Shown one piece after another: positions 38,301 to 50,300 of a DNA stretch of 64,000 bases. The position numbers and the translations under genes were made by a program. This DNA comes from Actinostola sp. cb2023 (lineage: Eukaryota > Cnidaria > Anthozoa > Actiniaria > Actinostolidae). The notes under the pieces were generated by a model. That model worked only from the letters and a program-made list of their open reading frames with translations, was not told the DNA's origin and searched no databases. Location: the NCBI GenBank assembly GCA_033675265.1, contig JAUJYZ010001112.1, forward strand, positions 62,001-126,000. Direction: 5' to 3'. Every line of letters starts with the position of its first letter. Position 1 is the stretch's first letter.

Positions 38301-41300
38301 TGGATGAATGAATGGATAGAAGAATGGATGGATAGAAGGATAGATAGAAGAAGAGATGGATGAAAGGATGGATGGATGGATGAATGGAATAAAGAAAGGC
38401 TGGTGGTTTCACATTAGATTGGTAGATGGACTGGTGTGTTTTAAGTAAGTAGATGGATGGGAAGGTAAATAGATATAGAGTGAGGTCCTATACATGTACT
38501 GTATCTACATCAATGGATGCCTTCCTTCTTATTGTTACCATTTCACATCACGGTGCATGTACCTATAGCATGGGATTTCCTGGAAGATGGACCAGATAAC
38601 TGACTTGCTTTTGGCTCCCTATATGGCAACAAGACAAATATTATTAATAATAGTATTTTTGGATATGTTTTTTGGGCATATAGTTTGATGATAAATAAGA
38701 TAACGAGAAGTATCTAGTAAAATGTTTAGGCAACTTCTCGATATCTTATTTATCAAATAGTATTTTGATTTTTTGGTAACTATATTTCAGGTAGCAATAT
38801 ATTGGGCTATAGTATTAGGATAATATTAGGATACCTTTGTTGATCTAGATGATGTAATGGCCTGTTGTGTAATCCATTTAAAACACTGTCACATCCACCT
38901 CTACCATCACCACTACCACCACTTCCATCTTTAATTGCCAATAATGATGATATCTGAATGAATATGAAATTGAGTTAGTGTGCATGGACAACTTGTAACC
39001 ATGGTAACATGTTGACACTTTGAAGCTTGTGTCATGTGACGAAAGGTAGTTATACAGACCACTGGGACTTAATAAATAGAGAATGGAGGTGTCATGGACG
39101 TTGACCAGAAGTATTGAAGCAATAGAAAACGAGCGTAAAAAAAAAAAAAAAAAAAACGAGCGTGCATGCTATGTGCAGATTTATATGATTTATATTGTTT
39201 AAATACCTGCACATGTGTGCTGTGTGCTCTCATAAAGCATGCGGAATATGCATTCTTTGGCCAATCAGAGTGCGTGTTATATCATAGTTATTTTATAATA
39301 TATTAGAAGGCATTCTGGAACTAATACATGCATCTGAAAATCCAACATCACACAACCAATACACTTTGACTTGTGGCTCTTCACTTCCTGGTAGTGTGAT
39401 GGTAGATTTCAAATATGCTCAGTAGATAACAAATGCACATAATTACTTCTGGTCAATGTTTGCAACAGGATGTTCTTGATTCTTAAAGTCTACTCTTTCA
39501 ATTAAAGCCTGGTTTCCATTTGATGGATACAATATGATCGCTGCGATCGTCGAAAACTGTGTTCAGCGATCGCAGGGATCAAATGCAAACAATGCTCTAT
39601 CAATTGCAGCGATCACAATCGCTAATATAGACTTGGTTCTATCTCAGCGATCGCTACGATTGGATCACTACAATCGCTGAACACAGTTTTTGACGATCGC
39701 AGTGATCGCAGCGATCAAATGGAAACCCTTTAGACAGGTAGTCTAAATTAAATCAACCAATTTTTGTCCAGCTTAGCAAGGTGACTACTGTTATTGAAAG
39801 CTATAAAATAATTACGTTTTTTGGAAACCCTGTGGCACATGTGCATTATAACAATAATCATCATCATCATAAAAATAATAATAATTTTAAATAATAATTC
39901 ATAAATTATCCATGCATAAGAATCATGAATGCGAGTTTGTTAAAAATGGTTTTCAGTCAGTTTAGTTAGTGTTTAGTCAGCAGGTCGCAATACCTGTTCT
40001 TCTGTGCCCATTGCTAACACCACCTTGAGTTCTCCATGAATAGTTCCAGTGAAAGGGTTTCTTATGGACAGCATTTCATCGATACATACGACAGGAAACT
40101 GGTAAAACAATGTGCCATTGAATTAATAACATTATTATAGAATACGGAAGGTCGTGGGCTTCAAATCCCATCTGGAACTCAGAATTTTTTTCTGAGTTCT
40201 TTACACTTCTTGTCATTTTCATTTCATTATATGTATGTCTACACAATATTTGCCTCATTATTATATAAGCATTCAAATACATGTAGTAAGCTATACTACT
40301 GACAGTCTGCCACATACCTTAGATTTAATCAATGTCTTGGTAATGTTGGGATCTCTATAGGACAAGTACAACTGGTGAAGAGGAAGCTTGACAATTCCAA
40401 TAAGCTGAAGAAGAAGAGTAAACTATTTTTATTTTTTATTTATTTTTTAATGATTTCATAATTGTATTTACAATGAGTATGGGAATGAGTTGTATAGTTA
40501 CAATATTGCACATTTAACATTTAAACATTTAAACATATGTTCACATGGTCTCGAATTTTTCGTTTTTCATTTGTTATTTTCAATTTCAAACTCGTTAAAT
40601 AAACTTTAAGAAAATATTTTTCTTCTTTTGCTGCTGCGTCATATATATATTTCTTTGCTAGTAATAAGCAATAATTAATTGGCAGATATGAATTCTCTGC
40701 CGGTTTGTAGCCATATAAAATATCATTGGTTGTAAGATTGAGTTTTGGTGTATTTTTCTCATTCCACCAAAACTTAAACTCTTCCCAAAAAGCTATTGTA
40801 TATTTACATTCAACAAAAAGATGGTTTAAATTACAAAAAGATGGTTTAGAGAGTAAACTATCATACAGTTGACACGCCCCATCCATATGGTTAGGACAAT
40901 GCAGGGATGTCATTAAAGGCTGGGGGCCAGCAGGAATATGTCCCAGCTACTACAAGCATGAGTCCCAGCTACTTTTATACTTTTATTATGAATTAACAAG
41001 GAAAACAATTAGTAAATCTCCTGTCCCTACTTAAGCTACTTACATGTAATCTCTCCACCTACTTCCAAAATTAATTACACCCCTCCCTGAAAATGAATTT
41101 CATTTTTGTGTCCGCACATCTTGTGATGGACCATCTCATGTAATGACCTGCCTCGCTTGACAGTGTCTGATGGTGGTTCTTTACACTGTATCACTACTAG
41201 CAAATAATCAACTAAAAATGCTTGACATAGGCAATAACTAACCTGCTCTCCGTGTGGGATGACTTTATCCCATACTTCAATCACCATGAAGTTATTACAT

Positions 41301-44300
41301 GTTCTTTGAAGAAGAGTTGGGGTCACAAGCACTGGAGCAACCTAAAGACATATACACACATATTGCTGGTTTGCAATACACGTCACGGCGGCCATCTTGG
41401 TTGAACTTCAACAAAAGATTGCTCATTAGTGTCTATTGTTTGTTCAACCAACATTGCCTTTATCTCTTGATTCTCAAGGGATTGATTGAAAACCAAGAAT
41501 ACTTTATTTCAACACGCTAGCCACTACAACTAAAGTTGGTTTCCAAGTGGGGCGTAAGAAGATATATACAGCAATGTACAAATTAGGTAATTATTAATAA
41601 TGTGTCAGAAAAAATAGTAATAAATAACACAATTTTAAAAGTACAGAAGTAGTCAGCTCAACACAGTAACAGGCATGGATGCAATGCTACTATTAAATTT
41701 GGAGAGCATGTTTGCTCTCTTAGCCTACTCCGATCCGATAGGCTGTTCCAGAGCATATTTGTTTATTTAGCACCACTGTATTTGAAGCTGCACTTAAAAG
41801 ATAATTGCTTTTCGGCTTAGGAAGTGCTAGATACATATTGAGGTTTTCGTAGATTGTAACCGATATTATTCTCACATAATCTGTTAAAAGATTCCCTTAG
41901 ATATGCTCCAGACTGGTTATTCAAAATTTTGTACATTAGGACAGCACATAACGCTCATATAATAATAATTAAAAAAATCCATATCAATAATTGAACATTG
42001 TCAAGGGATTTTGAAAACAGTAAAATTTACAGAGAATGTTGCCATAGTTTGATGCAATGTGTATTAATATTTTACCTGTCTAAAACCAAAGTGAGGATTG
42101 TTTGTACCCCAGCAGATTGCCGACTTGGAAACCTCTTCACACCAGAACATACGCGACACCAAAAACAGGTTTGTCCTCCCACTGATACCAGGGACGCCAT
42201 GACTACCATGTGGCTCCAACGTAACACCTTTACCTTCTTGTATCCATAGCAACGAGTGAAGTGTTAACACATCAGCTGGATCTCCTATAGGACTTGGTTC
42301 TCTTATTGAACTGTGAGGCCTATACGAAAGGTAATGATAAAGTCTTAGGGATGGTTAGAGGTTAGGAAAGGAAGGATGGAATGGAATGGAAGAACGTAGG
42401 AAGAGGAAAGAACAAAGGAAGAAAGGAAAGGAGGAAGGCTAGGGATGGTTAGAGATTAGGAAAGAAAGGATGGAATAGAAGAAAGTAGGAAGAGGAAAGA
42501 ACAAAGGAAGAAAGGAAAGAAGGAAAGCTAGGGAGGAGTGGAGGTTAGGAAAGAAAGGATGGAATGGAAGAAAGTAGGAAGAGGAAAGAACAAAGGAAGA
42601 AAGGAGAGGAAGAAAGCTAGGGATGGTTAGAGGTTAGGAAAGGAAGTAATGGAACAGAAGAAAGTAGGAAGAGGAAAGATCAGAGGAAGAAAGGAGAGGA
42701 GGAAGGCTATGGAGGGGTGGAGGATAGGATAGGAAGGATGGAATGGAAGAAAGTAGGAAGAGGAAAGAACAAAGGAAGAAAGGAGAGGAAGAAAGCTGGG
42801 GATGGTTAGAGGTTAGGAAAGGAAGTAATGGAACGGAAAAAAGTAGGAAGAGGAAAGATCAGAGGAAGAAAGGAGAGGAGGAAGGCTATGGAGGGGTGGA
42901 GGATAGGATAGGAAGGATGGAATGGAAGAAAGTAGGAAGAGGAAAGAACAAAGGAAGAAAGGAGAGGAAGAAAGCTGGGGATGGTTAGAGGTTAGGAAAG
43001 GAAGTAATGGAACGGAAAAAAGTAGGAAGAGGAAAGATCAGAGGAAGAAAGGAGAGGAGGAAGGCTATGGAGGGGTGGAGGATAGGATAGGAAAAGAAGG
43101 ATGGAATGGAAGAAAGTAGGAAGAGGAAAGAACAGAGTAAGAAAGGAAAGAAGGAAAGCTAGGGAGGAGTGGAGGTTAGGAAAGAAAGGATGGAATGGAA
43201 GAAAGTAGGAAGAGGAAAGAACAAAGGAAGAAAGGAGAGGAAGAAAGCTAGGGATGGTTAGAGGTTAGGAAAGGAAGTAATGGAACAGAAGAAAGTAGGA
43301 AGAGGAAAGATCAGAGGAAGAAAGGAGAGGAGGAAGGCTATGGAGGGGTGGAGGATAGGATAGGAAGGATGGAATGGAAGAAAGTAGGAAGAGGAAAGAA
43401 CAAAGGAAGAAAGGAGAGGAAGAAAGCTGGGGATGGTTAGAGGTTAGGAAAGGAAGTAATGGAACGGAAAAAAGTAGGAAGAGGAAAGATCAGAGGAAGA
43501 AAGGAGAGGAGGAATGCTATGGAGGGGTGGAGGATAGGATAGGAAAAGAAGGATGGAATGGAAGAAAGTAGGAAGAGGAAAGAACAGAGTAAGAAAGGAA
43601 AGGAGGAAAGCTTAGGGAGGGGTAGAAGTTAAGAAAGGAAGGGAAGGAAGGAAAGGAAGAAACTGTGAGAAGGAAGGAAGGGAGGCAAGGTTGGAAGATG
43701 AAATCAAGATATAATATACAAATGTACCTAATAGCGCTTGGGAGAGGTGGCTTTGATATCAGCATTTCTTGAGTATCCTGGTGCTGTGACTGTGAGCATG
43801 AAATAACGACTGGTCTGGAAACCATGCTTACAGTAGTAGTACTTTGATATGTAGGCATACTACTGCCATGGGTGCTGGTTATGGATGTGCTACAAGGTGC
43901 TACATGTACCTCTTTGCCATCCACACCCAACTCAACGGTGACCTGTGTATGGGATTGAAACTAAATGAGATACATTAAGTAGCGGTCCAGCTAAGAGGTA
44001 GGCAGAATAACAATAGGCTGCGCCAATTTTGTCCGTTAATGACCTTCATTTTAATCTGATAATCTCATTAATGTGAAGGTTATGATTGGCCAATAAGCCA
44101 AAAAGCGCGAAATTTGAATTCGTTTTTCGATTTTCATGATCAAGAAGATTATTTTCAAATTCGTTTTTATCGCTATAGATAATAAATGACTTTTATATAA
44201 ACATATTTTAATGTGAACAAAATTGTATGTGTCATTTATCTGTAATTGAGCGAAACAACTGTTGTGATGGAAATTCGAGAATTCCGTACTGGGACATATC

Positions 44301-47300
44301 AGTTAACAGTGCTGACATCATAATAGAAATGTCAAACTTGATGACTAACAGCACTATATTTGTGGCCGTAATCTGAACCAAACAAAACACATTGGTTTCA
44401 TACCGTAGCAGTTAGCGATTATTCAGAGCTAATTCTAGATCAAAGCGTTGGTGCGTTTCTACAATCTTCGATATGCTTGATTCAGCATTAATTCTGGCCC
44501 GGCAGTAGACGCAGAGCCTTCTTTTACGGTCTTTGTGACTTACAAAGCAATACTCTTTCTCTGTAGCATTGGCCACAAACAAGTTCTTCAAATCCACCTT
44601 TGGATGATGGAGTGATGCCATTCCTCATGTCGGGAACAACAACAAGATGACATAAAGGGCATTTCATAAGCAAATATTGCTTGAAATGATAAACGAAATA
44701 TATATAAACCTAGGTAAAAGATAATTTCTGGTATAAATGCTTTCTAAATGCTGATAAACTGTAAGAATACGTAGTAATTTTGAAGAGTTGTCGCTATTTC
44801 AATAACATGTGAGATTTGAGATGGCGTCTTGGAGTGACGTCACAGAACGATTCCTTCAAATACAATAGGTTTGACACATACGATTTTGCCCATATTTGGC
44901 TAGGTGAGACTTATATGGTTAGGCTACGAGCCGACACTTTAAATTCGGTAGAAAATCGTTTCAATGTCGTAGTATCTACGGATTTCGAGATTTCAGCCAA
45001 TAGGAAAGACGTATTTAATTAGATAATTGGATAAGTTGTTGAGTGATCTTTATTTACTTTTGGCGTAGCACAGCCTACCTCTTAGCTGGACCGCTACTTA
45101 AATACACTAAAATGAAATACACTTGAAAAAACTCTACATGCAAGTATTTGGGATTGAGGACTTCAAGAAAAGGGACAATTTTAAAAATACTTGTTTGTCC
45201 CAACAAGAAATATTTCAAATCCCAAGCAGGCCCAATGGCTTGCAGTGTGAATCTCTGGGTTGTTCAACTCTTATCAAACAACAGTTCACAAGAGAGAGAG
45301 ACATGTGAAAAATATGACACTTCATTCAAGACTGTTCTCCCAGGAAGTGGGTGTGTGCCCTCTACCAGTGCTCCCTACTACGACACCTTTCTTAGACAGA
45401 CACTCAAGATACACAAATTCTCTTTTTGACACCTTATTAGGCAGTTACAAATTGGTCCCAAGATTGTCATGGTAGAGAGAAATGACTTACCTCCAATGTC
45501 CCAATGATGCTTGTTCTAGATGGTGTCATAGAGCTGTCAGTGTCAGATGGATGGTATGCCACTGATGGTGGAGTAGACTGAGATGAAGCTGTACCTGAAG
45601 TACTCCCCCGTTGTTTAATGAATACCTGGTCTTTCACCTCTACCGGGTAGGCATGACTTAGAGAACTAGATGACAAGACGGCTTTCAATGGAAAGACACC
45701 CACTCCAAGTTCTAATGGCTAGAAAATAAAATAGGAATGGATACTCTGAGAAAAAATAGTAATTAAATCACAATGTATATTATCGATATTTTCTGAAGCA
45801 ACTCTCTCTAAGCTGGACACTCTCAGGACCAACTTTTGCTGTCCAGTTTAGAGACATGTCTGTTTTCCAGGGAGTGATTCCATAGTGAGCTAAATAAAAT
45901 AATAAAGCAGGGATTTTACAACACTTGTCAAATTTCTCGCATGCTGATTGGATAAGAGCCATTGTCGATAAGAGGACAGACGCATATACTGATGTTTCGC
46001 TCGCGCACGAAACCAGCGCACGCTTGAATCAGATTTTCTTTCAAATTTATTTGTCATTTTGGGAGCCTTTTCCGCTTGCCTGAGTAAATATTGTTGAAAA
46101 AAAATATTTTAACATGGTTTTCCATTGTCTGTACTCTTATCGACAATGGATGACGCCATAAAATGTTCAAGACTTTGCAGTGAAACAACGAGCGTCGTTG
46201 TTCCACTTGTTTGAGCTTTGAACATTTTCGATTTGTTAAATTGAACATAGGTGTCCACTTTTGAGAGGTGTCCAGCTTTGACAGGTGTCCACCTAGATGG
46301 AGTTGACTGTATTTCTAAGTAAATAACATAAGTGTTGTTCAATGACTAAGTAACCTGTCTCTGTCCTGACTCTCGCTTGAAGATTCTAAATGCCATCCCT
46401 AAATCACACCATTGTTCCAATACAGATGCATTAAATGAGACAGGAAACACTGACCGATGGTTAAACAGCACAGCTGGAACAGAGAAAAGAATAAAACCAT
46501 TAATTAAATCAAAGAAGTTCAGCATGGAGAAACTGTACATCATTTGAATATTTTTACATTTCCTAATCTACAGCATGGTTTGATGAAGAGAGTCAATCGA
46601 ACCTGACACTCCCCCTCCCCCTAAGAATTTTTTTTGGGGGGGGAGGTGGGGAGGAGTTTTTTTTGCAGGGGTGGAGTGTCAGGTTCGAGTTTAACAACAA
46701 AGTTTTTCTTATACAGTTTTTATTTTAATACAACAAAGTTTTTATTATAAAGTTTTTATTTTAATACAACAAAGTTTTTATTATAAAGTTTTTATTTTTT
46801 TAATACAACAAAGTTTTTATTATAAAGTTTTTATTTTAATACAACAAAGTTTTTATTATTATAAGGTCATAGGTTCAATTCCCGTCTGGGCTCAGTATTT
46901 TTCTGAGTCTTTTTACGCTTGATGAAACCTTACGAACTACTTTACTAAAGTTTTTAGTATCAAGTTTTTATTACAGTGAAGCAGCAACTCTCTTGACATA
47001 TAGTATAGCTGCAGTACCTTTTTTGTGTGTTTTCTTTGAAGCAACTCTTGTAACCTCTGTTGCCATGGATGCACTCTTTACTGTATCCTTGGTGGAAGCT
47101 ATTGGAAAGTAATACTCCACAAAGAAAGTGCTGTAGAGAGCAACAGTTATGGTATTACATGTACATCAGCTGGCAACATCAGTACTTACTACTATTTATT
47201 GATAATAACTTCATTTGCAACTAAAAGTTAACAAAAAGGGAAGACTGCGTCGTGGTTAGGAGAGAAGGGACAGGGCTATTGCTGGGTTGCAATCAATCCC

Positions 47301-50300
47301 TGGAGATTTAAAGTACAAAGACGCAGCAGCCGTATTGGTGGTACAAACAAGAGAATCGAAGCTAATAAGGAATGCTTTGTTATGGGCCACCAACATGGCC
47401 GCCATGACGTCACGTGAAAACCAGCAATATTGCTGTCGTCAATAAGGAGTTCCTACCTTGTTTTCTTGCTTGCACTCTGATTCCCCATTACATGCACATA
47501 ATCATTATTAACTTCCAGTTTGCCAATGATAACTCTGGCAGTGTTAATTCTACCCAATGTGGTGAGCGTGTCTGCACCCAGCTGTTGCACCCAACCAGAC
47601 ACAGGCATAACAGCAGACTCTACTCTTGGTGTAGTGCTCATGATCTCACTCTGGTCAGATATCTCAGTTGGTGGATCAGACGATTGCAAAGATGACTCAT
47701 TGGCTTCATCTTCGACTGTGATTTGTTTTGGTGCTGGCTTTTTCTCTTTGCTTTTCTTCTTTTTGTGGTGAGTTGGATGTTCCTTGGGTGAGAGCTGTTT
47801 GCGAGCAACAAAACATATCAATTGATACATTTAGAAGTGATTATAATTGAGGTCTCTACACATAATGGCATACACAGTACCCTTGGTTCCAGAGGAATTT
47901 TTATTGAGAGGAGAAGTGATCGATCTGAGGGCTTTTCCTCTGGAACACAGGGTAGACATGCATACAGCAGCTTGTGTACAACTGTGAAATATGTACGGCA
48001 CAGATGTTCTGTGCACTGATGTTTTTTAGAATTAGTGTTGTGAGCATGCCATGTTGTAGTCATATGAATAGGGATTTATTGGAAAAAACATGACTCCTTG
48101 AAAGCCTGGTTTACATACATGTAAAACACAAGCAACATACAATGTACGCAGACTCAGGGCACCATATATAATGCAATAAGTGCGAGAAAAGACAAGCACC
48201 ATTAATGAGCAATGAATATCACCGTACATCCCCTCTTGGCTCTTGTGCCACAAACTTTTTAATATACAGTCAAGCCTCTACTAATGGCCACCTCCCTGGA
48301 ATGGCCACCTCTCTGTAATGGCCAGGGTGTTTTGTCCTGGCCACCAGCCTGCCCACACGTTTTTGAAACCTCCACAAATGTTCATCCCGAGGTGGCCATT
48401 GTGGAGAGGTTCGACTGTATAACATGTATCACCATACTTTATCCTCTTCTATAGACCCATTGGTCAATGTGCTGTCAAGGTCTTCTTCAGTACTAATGGA
48501 GTTATCATCATCGCTATCATCTGATTTCTTCAACTATGAACACAAAGATGTAACATATGAGAAACTACTGTACAATATGTATACAGAAGAGCTCCCTGCA
48601 AGAACAACGTAAGTGGTCTCTGATCAAAATCTAAATTCTCCTTGAGATTCTTTGAATTTCAAAGGAGAATTTGGGTTTTGATCACAAGTCACTTACTCTG
48701 TTCTTGCAGGGACCCCTTCCCCTACAAACGTTTCAGACAAACTTCAGTCCAGTATACGAGTCATTCACTCTATTGTCACTTCATTCACTCTATTGTCACT
48801 TCATTAGGCTTGGTTTAAGCCTCATCTTTTCTATTTGTATCGTTTGATTGACAAATGATTTTGGATGTTGTACATATCAATGCTTAATTACAAAATGATG
48901 ATACATGGCAATGACAAATACATTTCAAATACAATATGTTTGATCACAGGGTAATTATAATAAATACATGCAGACATAACATATTAGCACATGCCATCTT
49001 CAGTGGATAGTGACAAAACCGTTAGGAAAAAAATCTACTGATGATGGCATGTGCTATATATGCCGAACCATATCACGGCATATTTGAAATGTATTTTATC
49101 ATTGGTGCAAGCAATATCATATGACATGTCAATGGCCTTTTCTCTTGCATGGCTGCCAGAAAAAAATAGACGTGTATGGTAAGATTAGCACCAGGATCCC
49201 AGTGACAAGGTTGGATACAGTAATATTATAAAATTATGATTGTATGACTGTATAATATGACAACCTTACTTGTGATTTATAGAAAAGATCCATGAGTAAT
49301 GATTCGTCATGCAATGGGTCACCCAGTTCACTCAGCTCCTGACTAATGTCAGACATGTTTTCCATGAATTCCACATCATGTTGAGCACCCATAAGAAGAT
49401 CAATCACTTTGTCCTCGCTGTTAATTGCGTATTCAGTGCTTTGGTCGTCCAACGCTTGGTGAAGTAAACCAAGGTTGATGTCATGGGCATCTTTTCTGTT
49501 TGAGGATAGTATTTCCTTGAAGAGGCGGCCAGGAAGGACATGTCTGAAATATAGAATGTCCATAATATTATAATAAATAAAGAAATAACTTTATTCCTAC
49601 AGATGTTGTTGAGATTTGTTGTTGGGCTCCCTGTGGTGCTTGAATGATTTATGGCTTGTAATATGAGACATCATGTAGCATAGAGTTGTTTTGGTACGAG
49701 TGGGAAACCTACGGCACTGAGTTACGATCACGGTATGGAATCGAAGATGTAGTATTCAACCAATCACAGCACACAAAATCATCACTCAACCAATCAGAAT
49801 GCATGGATACAGCACAGTACCATCACCGCACGGCATGACCCGTACCGTAACTACTTCCCACTAATATAAACATGACTCTATCAGTATGGGTATGTGAGCG
49901 AGTGTGGCCTTAGATTGAGTTCAAGATTTGAAAATAAAATTAAGATTTTTATCAACAGATACATTCATTATTATGTAGCTAGAGATTGCATGGCTATTAC
50001 CATGGTTACCAAACCTTGTTGGGTGTCCCTCCCTTCCTCACCCTTCCTTGAAGGGGTCCATGCAAAACCTGTGTGTGTGAGTGATTTATGATCCAAATTC
50101 AAATTCTCCTATGGGAATCAAAGAATTTTCATTTTGATCAGAATTCACTTGGATTGTTCTTGTGTCAGTATGAGTAGTGCCTGAAGGGCAAGGGCAGTGC
50201 AGCCATGGCTTCCTCGCATCCTTTACCACTGAGGCTAGAATGGATGCTTGCTGCTTCCAAGACCAGGCAGCATTGACACAACTACCGACCTTTGATTCCT

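Noticed and set aside
36921..38412. Three overlapping minus-strand open frames of 369-423 codons rich in H, S, I, P and F
   Set aside because: They are the 52-bp array read in its three frames. Open only because the unit lacks stops; no start context, and the array lies in a C2CD3 intron.
42743..43571. Repeated plus-strand [13 protein letters not shown] open frames
   Set aside because: Copies of the purine minisatellite unit, 179 bp apart, inside an intron.
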